Source of the DNA: Microbacterium sp. LWH11-1.2
Lineage (GTDB): Bacteria > Actinomycetota > Actinomycetes > Actinomycetales > Microbacteriaceae
Direction: 5' to 3'
Assembly: GCF_038397745.1 (NCBI RefSeq)
Contig: NZ_CP151636.1
Span: 372,001-436,000, forward strand
Length of the DNA: 64,000 bases
Position 1 is the first letter of the stretch; each line of letters starts with the position of its first letter. The notes below the pieces were generated by a model. The model had not been told where the DNA came from, did not search any database, and saw nothing but the letters and a program-made list of their open reading frames with translations. Position numbers and translations under genes: made by a program. Below are positions 48,654 to 57,060 of this stretch, piece by piece.

Positions 48654-50363
48654 TCACGGAACCACTTCCCACTGCGAGACGCCGTAGGTGAGGGGGGCCG
48701 CGACACCGGTGCGCGGGGCGATACCCGTCACCGAGCGATCGATGATCGTTGCCCGGGGGTTCATCGCGATGGGCAGCGCGACAGCGGCGCGGACGATCGT
48801 CGACTCGATCTGCGCGAGAAGATCTCTCGCCTCGTACACGTCGGTGGTCTGCGCGTACTGCGCGACCAGTGCATCGCGTTCCGGATCCGTGCTCCCGGTG
48901 ATGGATGCCGAGCCGTGGCCGCCCCACTGGTCGAGGATCTGCTCAGGGGTCTGCGGCACCGGCACACGGGCGATCACGGCATCCCACGCGCCGGCCGCGA
49001 GCGCAGCCTCGAAGTCCGCGCTGCCGCAGTCGGCGATGCTCCAGCCCGCTTCCGCGGCGACTTCGCCCAGGGCGACGAAGGCCCCGGTCGCGAACTCGCT
49101 CCCGGTGTCGTACAACACGCACACAGACGATCCCGCGGCGATCCCGGCGCTCTCCCGCTCCAGGGCTGCGTCGTCGGCGGGCGTGCCGAGAGCAGCAGTG
49201 AACCCGGAGTCCTCGTTGACGATGTCGTAGGCACGCGAACCCGGTGCCGAGAGCATCGACGTGGTTCCCGTGTAGGCGGTCGCCCATACTCCCGAGCCGC
49301 GCTCCGTCAGCGCCGTCGCCGGTATCGCACGGAGGAACGCGGCCCGCGCCTGCGGCTCGGTGAAGATCCCGGTCGGGTCGAGCATCAGCGCCCAGAGGGT
49401 GCCGTCGTGCCGCGTGTCGACCGTGAAGTCCTCGCGCTCGAGCTGACGGATGATCTCGCGGTTGGCTGTGGTGGGGGCCACCTGTGCGACATTCAGTCGC
49501 TCGCCGACCTCGGCCTCGGGCAGGTCGCCGGCCGGAACGAGCTCGATGCGCGCGACCTTGGGCGTCACGAGACCCCGGTAGGAGGGATTCGGCACGAGCG
49601 CGACGCTCTGCCCGTCGCCGTCGTCACTGATGCTGTCGACCCGGAAGGGCCCGCTCGAGAGCAGCAGGTCCGCCGCGAGCTTCCCGTCCTTCCCGACCTC
49701 GAAGTCGTCGTTCCACACCGCCGCGATCTTCGCGAGGGCGTCGTCGTCGCCGTCCTGGATCGCGCGGATGACGGCCTGCTTCGCCTCCATGGGATCGTCG
49801 GTGCCGAACGCCCGGTGCCCGACGACGTGAGCGGGCACGGGTGCGGTGACGGCCTGCTGCCAGCCAATGATCGGCTGCGGGTAGGTCACCTCGATGGCAC
49901 GGGCGAATTCATCGAGCGCGGGCACCGCCGTCTCGACGGGCTCCGCATCGGCCGAGGCGTCGTCGCCGTCGGCATCCTCTGCGTCGAAGTAGCCGGCCGC
50001 GCCCGCCCACCCCAGCAGCAGGTCGGCGGCGTCGAGGGGGATGTCGTCCGACCAGACCGGCTCGGCGAGGTCGTACCGCACGGTGAACGGATCGTCGGAG
50101 ACGATCGTGACCGAGCCGAAGCCCTCGTCCGCCACGAACTCGCCGTCCACCAGGTCGCCGAAGTCACCGCGGATCGTCTCGGCGATGTCGACGTTGCCCG
50201 GTGCAGGAGATGCCGCCGCATTCGCCGAGGTGAACGCGCCCGTCCAGCCGACGGTGATCTGCGTGTCGGGCACGACCGTCTCCGGCAGTGCCGGCGTGCA
50301 GGCGGCCAGGCCCACCGCGAGCAGCACGGCGATCGGTGCCGCGACGCGGCGCACCCCCCTCAT
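48654..50363 (-). CDS. Peptide/nickel-type ABC substrate-binding lipoprotein (SBP family 5-like)
   Basis: 569 residues from ATG 50363. The signal peptide ends in the lipobox LAAC (LAVGLAACTPA). The mature chain has the size and layout of family 5 oligopeptide-binding proteins: FTVRYDLAEPVWSDDIPLDAADLLL near the start and LSSGPFRVDSI in the middle. No permease or ATPase genes for an ABC importer are nearby. Its place between T7SS core and cassettes suggests a role at the cell surface linked to secretion, perhaps as a chaperone or assembly factor; that is inference. Confidence 0.82.
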   Translation of the reverse strand: MRGVRRVAAPIAVLLAVGLAACTPALPETVVPDTQITVGWTGAFTSANAAASPAPGNVDIAETIRGDFGDLVDGEFVADEGFGSVTIVSDDPFTVRYDLAEPVWSDDIPLDAADLLLGWAGAAGYFDAEDADGDDASADAEPVETAVPALDEFARAIEVTYPQPIIGWQQAVTAPVPAHVVGHRAFGTDDPMEAKQAVIRAIQDGDDDALAKIAAVWNDDFEVGKDGKLAADLLLSSGPFRVDSISDDGDGQSVALVPNPSYRGLVTPKVARIELVPAGDLPEAEVGERLNVAQVAPTTANREIIRQLEREDFTVDTRHDGTLWALMLDPTGIFTEPQARAAFLRAIPATALTERGSGVWATAYTGTTSMLSAPGSRAYDIVNEDSGFTAALGTPADDAALERESAGIAAGSSVCVLYDTGSEFATGAFVALGEVAAEAGWSIADCGSADFEAALAAGAWDAVIARVPVPQTPEQILDQWGGHGSASITGSTDPERDALVAQYAQTTDVYEARDLLAQIESTIVRAAVALPIAMNPRATIIDRSVTGIAPRTGVAAPLTYGVSQWEVVP

Positions 50364-50373
50364 GAGCCGACCG

Positions 50374-50598
50374 TCACGCGAGGTCGGTGCCGTCTTCTTC
50401 TTCGACCAGCGCGCGGAACGGCTCGCTCTCCTCGCTCTCGAGCCAGGCGCGGGCATGCTCGAGCAGCATCGCCGGCGACTCCTCCGCCTCCTCCGGCGAG
50501 CCGAACGGCCCGATGACGTCCTCCGAGGGACGCTCGTCCGCGCGCACCACCGACTGCGAGGTCAGGTTGTACCAGTAGTAGCTCTGTGTTCCGGTCAT
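50374..50598 (-). CDS. Small conserved actinobacterial hypothetical protein
   Basis: 74 residues from ATG 50598 with GAGGGGA upstream. It begins with TGTQSYYWYNLTSQSVVRAD, a motif I recall from short actinobacterial proteins, and continues with an acidic helical tail (PEEAEESPAMLLEHARAWLE). It ends ten bases before the lipoprotein start in the same operon. Function unknown. Confidence 0.75.
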   Translation of the reverse strand: MTGTQSYYWYNLTSQSVVRADERPSEDVIGPFGSPEEAEESPAMLLEHARAWLESEESEPFRALVEEEDGTDLA

Positions 50599-50659
50599 CG
50601 CTCGTGTTCCCCTCGTCTTCCCGACTGATTCTATTCGGGGCGATCCGCACACACCCCTG

Positions 50660-50711
50660 CACAGAGAGAGGTCGTGGGGTCGATCTTCCGATCAACCCCA
50701 CGACCTCTGTG
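50660..50711. terminator. Strong hairpin after the WXG100 gene
   Basis: GGTCGTGGGGT (50670-50680) pairs with ACCCCACGACC (50695-50705), extended on both sides by GATC pairs and CACAGAG/CTCTGTG with a small bulge. It lies just after the leftward WXG100 stop and should end the core operon or protect the abundant esx-type transcript. Confidence 0.7.
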
Positions 50712-50720
50712 CGCGATGGT

Positions 50721-51014
50721 TCAGGCGCCGCCGGCCATGCTCGAGTCGGTGTCGCGGATCTGGTCCGCCATCCGGTCGAGGGCCTGGGCCATGTCGTTCA
50801 CGGCCTCGGCTGCGTCGTCGAGCGACGTCGTGAGCTCCTCGTACGCCGTGGCGTAGGCGTCGGACGCGTTCTCGGTCTTGAAGCCGTCCTGCACGAGGTC
50901 GTCGATGACGCCCTGCAGCTCCTTGAGCGTGTCGGTCACAGAGCTGCGTCCGTCACGAAGTCGCGCCGCGGCGCTTTCCATCTCGCTGTACGTTGCGCCA
51001 AAATCATGGGCCAT
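50721..51014 (-). CDS. WXG100-family small secreted protein (Esx-like)
   Basis: 97 residues, the classic size. Two helices (about 8-40 and 52-90) are joined by a turn; the usual W-x-G of the turn is replaced by DGFKTENASDAY, with Phe in place of Trp. It ends in SSMAGGA. WXG100 proteins are exported as helical hairpin dimers and interact with the third ATPase domain of EccC/EssC. It has its own inverted-repeat site (51094-51111) and a downstream hairpin. Confidence 0.88.
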   Translation of the reverse strand: MAHDFGATYSEMESAAARLRDGRSSVTDTLKELQGVIDDLVQDGFKTENASDAYATAYEELTTSLDDAAEAVNDMAQALDRMADQIRDTDSSMAGGA

Positions 51015-51093
51015 GAGAACCGCCTCCAGTATCTTCTCGTTCAGGCCGCTCGGCCTCTTACGTCGAGGTTAGCCAACGATCCCCGATGGACAA

Positions 51094-51111
51094 ATGGGGA
51101 GCGGTGCCCAT
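51094..51111. promoter_or_regulatory. Cassette-type inverted-repeat site, upstream of the WXG100 gene
   Basis: ATGGGGAGCGGTGCCCAT is a full ATGGG-N8-CCCAT dyad, 80 bp before the WXG100 start and just after the EccC stop. This ties the core substrate gene to the toxin cassettes through one motif. Confidence 0.6.
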
Positions 51112-51118
51112 CTCGGCT

Positions 51119-54100
51119 CTACCCGTTCGCCGGGGCGTCGGGAACGAACGGGATCTGCATCGTGACCGTTCGCCCCGCCTGCACGAAGATGCCGCGACCG
51201 ACCGGGAAGTCGGTGCGCTTGACCCGGCCGAACGGCGCCTTGAAGATCGCGTCGCCATCGTAGGTGTCGGGCTTGAGAACGATGCCCTGACGACCGGTCT
51301 TCCACTCGCCGAGCACGCCGATGCTCCCGCTGGCGCGGCTGATCTCCGCATCGGCGATCAGCATGTGGTCGCTGTTGTTCATCGCCTGCAGGAGCGCGCG
51401 CATCGGGCGGTCTGCGGGACCGTCGGCGAGGTGCGGGATGTCCTCGATCACGATCAGGATGCGACCGCCAGAGATGTCGCTGACGACGAGCTCCGTGAGC
51501 TCGGTCGCGAGATCCTTCTCCTCCTCCGGCCGGACGGCGCTCTTCACCCACGGACGGAAGTCCTTGAGCTCGGAACGGCGCGTGCCGAAGTGGTACAACC
51601 GGATGCTCGGATCGAACCGCTCCATCGCGACGACGAGGGCCTTCAGCGTGTTCGTCTTCCCCGAGGCCGGGGGACCGGAGATCACGAACGATCCGATCGG
51701 CTCGAAGCCGTGCGCGGACAGGGTGTCGTCCGCGACGCCGAACACCGGCATCCCGTCCATCTTCGTCGGCATCTCGCTCGACAGGACCATCGTCGGCAGG
51801 GCGCCGATCTCGGGAAGATCCCGCACGCCGCTCGCGCGGAGCTTCTCGCCCAGCGCGGTGAGCGCCTTGGTCTGCTCGACCACGTTCAGCGTTCCGCCGA
51901 GCACGGCGATCTGCGCCTCGTGGCCGTCGACGATCGCGCGCCCCGGTGCCGACTGCTCGTCGAGCACGTCGCGCGGGGCTCCGAGCAGCATGTACTGGCT
52001 CGGGTCCCCCATGCGGAGCACGATGCGACGCGAGATGTTCGCGGCGACCGCGCTGGGCACGGCGTTGCCGCGGTCGGCGGTGATGACCGTGTGCACGCCC
52101 AGCGTGCGGCCCTCGCCCAGGATGCGCATGAACATGCGGTAGAACGCGTTGCGACCCGCCGTGACCTCCCAGTCCTTCTTGAACTCGGGGTAGTTGTCGA
52201 TCAGGAGCAGGATGCGCGGCATCCGCGGATCCCGCAGCTCGCGATACTCCTGCACGGACGCGGCACTGGCCGCCGAGAACGCGGCGGCACGTCGGTCCAT
52301 CTCGCCGTCGAGCGTGCGCAGCAGACGCTGGATGCGCTCGACATCGGCGCCGTCGACGACCGATCCGACGTGCGGAAGCGACGCGAGCGCACCGAGTGCA
52401 CCGGAGGCGAAATCGAGGCAGTAGACCTGCACGCGCCCGAGGTCCGGTCGCATGCCGGCCGCCGTCGCGATCGTCTTGAGCACGGTCGATTTGCCCGACC
52501 CCGATGTCCCGTAGATCACAAGCGAGCCGTCGCGGTCGGGGGCGAACACCGCCGACTGCTGCAGCTGCTTCTCCGGCACGTCGACGAGCGCGAGCGGGAT
52601 GCGCGTGTCGCCCTCGTTCGGCAGGTCGTGCAGATCCACGAGCGGCGCCAGGTCGTCGAGCCACGGACGGCGCGGGCGCGGCAGGGCCGCGGCCTCGCTC
52701 GCCCGGATCAGCGTCGACACGATCCGCTTCTGGTCGTTGGGACCGAGGTCGGCCTCGTGGGCGTCGGAGTCGGCCGGAACATCCGGCTCCCACTCCGCGG
52801 CGGAGCCGAAGCGCAGCGGCGCCACACGCACCTCGGCAGCGGCACCGTCGTCCTCCGTGGTCCAGCCGCCCGCGTACGCCGACTGGAACGGCACGAGGCG
52901 TCCCGGTCCGGTCTTCGCGATCGCGCGGCCGGGGATGGTCGCGGGGAAGGTCGCGGCGACGCCGTCGTCGACGACGTCTCGCGAGTCCGCCTCGTCGGCC
53001 ATGCGGAGGGCGATGCGGAGGTTGGTGTTGGCGCGCAGATTGTCCTTGATGACGCCGGCCGGTCGCTGGGTCGCCATGATCAGATGGATGCCGAGCGAAC
53101 GGCCGCGCTGGGCGATGTCGACGACACCGTCGACGAACTCCGGCATCTCGGATGCCAGGGCGGCGAACTCGTCGATCACCAGGACGAGCGCCGGCGGGAC
53201 CTCGGGATCCTGCCGCTTCTCGAGTTCGAGCAGGTCCTTCGCCTTCTTGCGGTTCAGCAGGTGCTCGCGGTGCTGCAGCTCGGCCCGGAGGCTCGTCAGG
53301 GCGCGCCGGACGAGGTGCGGGCTCAGGTCGGTCACGAGTCCGACGCAGTGGGGCAGCTCGACGCAGTCGGCGAACGCCGACCCGCCCTTGTAGTCGACGA
53401 ACAGGAAGGTGACGCGGTCGGGGCTGTGCGCAGCCGCCATGCCGAGTACCCAGGCCTGCAGGAACTCGGACTTTCCGGCACCCGTCGTTCCGCCGACGAG
53501 CGCGTGCGGTCCCTGGGTGCGCAGGTCGAGCGCCATGGCGTCGCTCGCGCCCTGCCCGATGATCGCGCGCAGCGTGCTCGCCTTCTTCAGGCGCGGCCTC
53601 GGGTTCGTCGAGCGGTCGACGATCGTGTTGTTCTGCCGCCAGCGCTCGATCACGACGTTCGGATCCTCGGCGATCGCCGGGTCGACGAGCTGCAGGAACA
53701 TCACGGCGCCCGGGATGTCGGACGAGTCGTGCACGGCCGTGCTGGCATCCAGCACGGGTGCCAGGCGTCGCGCGAGCATGTGCATGTAGGCGTTGGACAC
53801 ACCCTCGACCCGCACGTGCTCGAAGTACTCGCCGTTGCGGACGAGGCCGACCCGCGCGTCCTCGAGACCCGTGGTGACGTCGATGTAGCTGCGGCACACG
53901 GCCGGCAGGGACTCCACGGTCGGCGACACGAAGACGGCGTGCACGCCGTGATCCGCGCCCCGCTCGAGGACATCGGTGAGCCGGCCGCGATCGACCGGAG
54001 CGTCGCCGCTCACGAACACGATGACGGACAGCGGCGGTGTGCCCTGGTGGTCACCGGCCGCACGCGAGACGTCGGTGCCGTAGAGGAGCGGATTCCACTC

Positions 54101-55627
54101 CTCCTTGAACGGTCCGCGCGGCTCGCCGCGCCCTTCGCCGGCTCGCTGCACGTACTCCTCGAGGCTGCTCAGCAGGGCGGCGCTCGTCGGAGCGGAATCG
54201 GCGAGCGCCATGTCGCGGAACGGGCTCTTCTCGCTGGAGGTGTGCGGCATCCACTTGAGCCAGTCCAGCTCGGGTGTCCAGGCCGAATCGGCGAACGCCA
54301 CGGCCACCACGTCGTTCGGTGCGTGCAGCCCGAGCAGCTGCACGGCGACGCCGCGCATCGTGTCGGCTACGGGACCCTGCGGGCCCGCGATGCCGATGGA
54401 TCCGGCATCCGCCATCGTGTCGAACACCGGCACGTCGTCGACGAACTCGTAGCGCTCGCGCAGCCGGTCGACGCGATCGATGAACTCCGGCAGACCGTCG
54501 GGCACCTCGGCATCGTCGATCTTGTTGCGCGCAGGGAGCCGGCAGCTGCCGAGCCGCAGGCCGAGGAAGTTCCAGTGCTCCGGCCGCCGCGTCCACAGCA
54601 TCGGTCCGAGCCGCATCGCGTGGTCGTAGATCTCCGCGACGGGCGGGGCCTCGGCGTTGCGGGCCTGCTCCTCCTCGGGCTTGCCCCGGAAGAAGTCCTC
54701 TTCGAGCTGCTCGTACTGCCGCTCGAAGAGCAGCACCTCGTGATTCTCGCTCTTCTTGCTCTGCGCCGCCTGGTTGATGATGTTGCCGAAGGCCATCAGC
54801 GGCGTCATCACGATCATCAGCAGGGATCGCGGGTTCTCGTTGAGCGCGTAGAGCGCCAAACCCATCAGGATCGGGGCGATCATGATCGGCCACGGGAACA
54901 GCTTGCCGATCTTCTCGGTGGGCAGCCGCGGCACCTTGAAGAGCGTTCCCGGGAAGCGCACCTCGACGCGAGGGCTGCGGTTGAAGAGCAGACCGCCGCC
55001 GCGCTCGATGATCGGCTCCTCGGTCGCCGAGCCGTCGAAGGAGCGTGCGAGGCGCAGCACGAGGGTCGTGCCGCCGATGATGAAGGGCTCGCCCTCCTCG
55101 ATCCGCACGCGCTGCACCGCGACGCCGTCGACGAGCACGCCGTTGGCGGAGTTCAGGTCCACGACCTCGATGTGCGTGCCGACCTCGAGTCGCGCATGGC
55201 GCTTGGAGACCATCGGATCCGCGAGGACGACGTCGTTGCCCGCGTCGCGACCGAGGAAGACATGGCCGGAGGAGATCGGGAACTCCTGGCCCGCGAGCGC
55301 CCCCGACGTCGCGAGCAGCACCCCGGCGACATCGCGCTGTCCCGCGAAGGAGTAGTCGGGACCGTAGTTGACGATGGATGCCGCGAAGCCGGAGCCGATC
55401 GGCGCCTCGCCGATCGGGACGTCGGGCTGCAGGGGCACGAGCCGCTCGGCGTTCGGAGGCGCGACCGCGAGAGTGAGCACATCGCCCTCGGCCACGGGGA
55501 CCGACCGGGTCGGGTCCGCCGCGGCGACGTGACGGGCCACGTCAGCGGCGGTGGCGGTGGAGTCCGTCGTGATCACGATGTCGACGGGCTCGCCCTCCTG
55601 ACGGTGCAGGGTCAGCTTCAGCCTCAT
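51119..55627 (-). CDS. eccC: T7SS coupling ATPase EccC/EssC (FtsK/SpoIIIE type)
   Basis: 1502 residues. In order: a ubiquitin-like N-terminal domain (about 1-90), an FHA domain (about 115-205; SSGHVFLGRDAGNDVVLADP, SKRHARLEV, DLNSANGVLVDG), two membrane helices (about 245-290) and three FtsK-type ATPase domains with Walker A GGTTGAGKSE (about 717), YGTSGSGKST (about 1042) and SGPPASGKTN (about 1320). Walker B LVLVIDEFAALA is in the first domain. FHA at the N-terminus and one long chain resemble firmicute EssC, while the host is actinobacterial. It recognises substrates and drives export through the membrane. Confidence 0.97.
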   Translation of the reverse strand: MRLKLTLHRQEGEPVDIVITTDSTATAADVARHVAAADPTRSVPVAEGDVLTLAVAPPNAERLVPLQPDVPIGEAPIGSGFAASIVNYGPDYSFAGQRDVAGVLLATSGALAGQEFPISSGHVFLGRDAGNDVVLADPMVSKRHARLEVGTHIEVVDLNSANGVLVDGVAVQRVRIEEGEPFIIGGTTLVLRLARSFDGSATEEPIIERGGGLLFNRSPRVEVRFPGTLFKVPRLPTEKIGKLFPWPIMIAPILMGLALYALNENPRSLLMIVMTPLMAFGNIINQAAQSKKSENHEVLLFERQYEQLEEDFFRGKPEEEQARNAEAPPVAEIYDHAMRLGPMLWTRRPEHWNFLGLRLGSCRLPARNKIDDAEVPDGLPEFIDRVDRLRERYEFVDDVPVFDTMADAGSIGIAGPQGPVADTMRGVAVQLLGLHAPNDVVAVAFADSAWTPELDWLKWMPHTSSEKSPFRDMALADSAPTSAALLSSLEEYVQRAGEGRGEPRGPFKEEWNPLLYGTDVSRAAGDHQGTPPLSVIVFVSGDAPVDRGRLTDVLERGADHGVHAVFVSPTVESLPAVCRSYIDVTTGLEDARVGLVRNGEYFEHVRVEGVSNAYMHMLARRLAPVLDASTAVHDSSDIPGAVMFLQLVDPAIAEDPNVVIERWRQNNTIVDRSTNPRPRLKKASTLRAIIGQGASDAMALDLRTQGPHALVGGTTGAGKSEFLQAWVLGMAAAHSPDRVTFLFVDYKGGSAFADCVELPHCVGLVTDLSPHLVRRALTSLRAELQHREHLLNRKKAKDLLELEKRQDPEVPPALVLVIDEFAALASEMPEFVDGVVDIAQRGRSLGIHLIMATQRPAGVIKDNLRANTNLRIALRMADEADSRDVVDDGVAATFPATIPGRAIAKTGPGRLVPFQSAYAGGWTTEDDGAAAEVRVAPLRFGSAAEWEPDVPADSDAHEADLGPNDQKRIVSTLIRASEAAALPRPRRPWLDDLAPLVDLHDLPNEGDTRIPLALVDVPEKQLQQSAVFAPDRDGSLVIYGTSGSGKSTVLKTIATAAGMRPDLGRVQVYCLDFASGALGALASLPHVGSVVDGADVERIQRLLRTLDGEMDRRAAAFSAASAASVQEYRELRDPRMPRILLLIDNYPEFKKDWEVTAGRNAFYRMFMRILGEGRTLGVHTVITADRGNAVPSAVAANISRRIVLRMGDPSQYMLLGAPRDVLDEQSAPGRAIVDGHEAQIAVLGGTLNVVEQTKALTALGEKLRASGVRDLPEIGALPTMVLSSEMPTKMDGMPVFGVADDTLSAHGFEPIGSFVISGPPASGKTNTLKALVVAMERFDPSIRLYHFGTRRSELKDFRPWVKSAVRPEEEKDLATELTELVVSDISGGRILIVIEDIPHLADGPADRPMRALLQAMNNSDHMLIADAEISRASGSIGVLGEWKTGRQGIVLKPDTYDGDAIFKAPFGRVKRTDFPVGRGIFVQAGRTVTMQIPFVPDAPANG

Positions 55628-55685
55628 TCGTCTCCCCCAATGCCGCTGGACTCGCCGGCGACCATCATCGTTCGTCCATGCTCGC

Positions 55686-57059
55686 TCACGCGCGGACCAC
55701 CGCGGCCACGCGATCGCCGAGGCGGATCATGTCGCCGTCCACCGTCTGCACGGGTGTGCCGGCGGCGACGCCGTACTCGGTGCCGCCGCGGATCAGGCCC
55801 GACCCGTTCGTCGACCGGCAGTCGACGATCTCGAGGCCGCCGTCGATCGGGCGCACCAGCATGTGCGTCTTGGACAGCGACCGGCTGTCGTCGACCAGCG
55901 CGATCGGACGAGCGCCGGGATGCTCCGTCGCATCCGGGTTGCGTCCGAGGAGCACGGGTTCGGTGATCAGGATGCTCTCGCCCGTGTCGAAGCGCAGTCC
56001 GTAGCGGGCGGCGGGCGCGGGGACGGCCGGCGCGGGCGGCGCGGCCGGCGTGGCGGGCGGCGTCGCAGCGACGGGCGGCGCCGGAGCGGCGACCGGCTCG
56101 GGTGCCGGCTGCGGCACGGGCGCAGGAGCCGGCGCCGGAGCAGGCACAGGAGCCGGCTGCGGCGCCGGCGCCGCGCTCGAGAGGTCCGCGCGGACCACGC
56201 GGTCCCCCTCGGGGATGCGGTATCCACCGAGCACCGGCTTTCCCGCCTCACCGGGGCCGACGTCGACGACGGGCGCAGCGGGCAGGCCGACAGACGGACG
56301 CTCGTGGGCCTCGTACGGGCGCGCGACGCCGAGCACGCCCGCGCTGACCCGGCTTCCGGGCCGGTACGAGGGCTGAGCGGCCGGGTCGATCGGCGTGGCG
56401 AGAGACGGCAGGGCGGAGCGCTCCGGTGTCGGCTCGGCCTTCACGACCTTGCGGGCGACGCGCATCCGCTTCTCATCGAAGGGGTTGAGACCCTTGCGCA
56501 CGTCGACGAGCCAGATCTTCAAGGCCTTGTCGTGCAGTCCGCGACCGCGGCCCTCGGGGTCGAACGTCGGGGAGGCGAGGATGACCGCGGGGCCCAGCAC
56601 CGGAACGATGCCGGCGACCACGACGAGGAGGAACCGCAGCAGGACCGCGCCGACCTTCGGTCGCTCCAGCGTCACCACGTTGATGCTGCGCAGGCCCATG
56701 AACCCCTTGCCGATGGTCCGCCCCTTGAGCCCGTGCAGGATCAGCTGGACGATGAGGAAGATCAGACTGAGCAGCGTCGACGCCGCCGCCATGACCACGG
56801 CACGGACGAAGTCGGGGTGGTTGACGAACCCGTACGACGAGATCGCCCCGCTCGCGAGCTTGAGCACCAGCGGGATCGCTCCGATCCAGAGGGGCAGCTG
56901 CAGCAGCATCCAGATCGCGACGTCGATCACGGCCGCGAGAGCGCGCCGCCCGAAGGGAGCGCGCAGAAGGCCGAGCGCCGCGGCGTACGCGGGGTCGGGG
57001 CGTCCCTGAGCGTCGAGTCCCTCGATCGTCTGCTTCTGCTCGTCGATTTCCCAGATCAT
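55686..57059 (-). CDS. RDD-family membrane protein with C-terminal FHA domain
   Basis: 457 residues. The RDD membrane domain (about 25-190; LRAPFGRRALAAVIDVAIWM, KGRTIGKGFMGLRSI) has about four helices. An Ala/Pro-rich linker (about 260-355) leads to an FHA domain (about 360-457; LLGRNPDATEHPG, SRSLSKTHMLV, DCRSTNGSGL). It starts one base after the kinase stop. FHA modules read phosphothreonine, so it is a likely target of the kinase in this operon, perhaps at the secretion complex. Confidence 0.9.
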   Translation of the reverse strand: MIWEIDEQKQTIEGLDAQGRPDPAYAAALGLLRAPFGRRALAAVIDVAIWMLLQLPLWIGAIPLVLKLASGAISSYGFVNHPDFVRAVVMAAASTLLSLIFLIVQLILHGLKGRTIGKGFMGLRSINVVTLERPKVGAVLLRFLLVVVAGIVPVLGPAVILASPTFDPEGRGRGLHDKALKIWLVDVRKGLNPFDEKRMRVARKVVKAEPTPERSALPSLATPIDPAAQPSYRPGSRVSAGVLGVARPYEAHERPSVGLPAAPVVDVGPGEAGKPVLGGYRIPEGDRVVRADLSSAAPAPQPAPVPAPAPAPAPVPQPAPEPVAAPAPPVAATPPATPAAPPAPAVPAPAARYGLRFDTGESILITEPVLLGRNPDATEHPGARPIALVDDSRSLSKTHMLVRPIDGGLEIVDCRSTNGSGLIRGGTEYGVAAGTPVQTVDGDMIRLGDRVAAVVRA

Positions 57060-57060
57060 G

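Noticed and set aside
51086..55966. Very long rightward open frame (1626 codons) opposite the EccC gene
   Set aside because: It mirrors the EccC coding strand in high-GC DNA, gives Arg/His/Asp-rich low-complexity protein without domains, and EccC on the other strand has all expected motifs.
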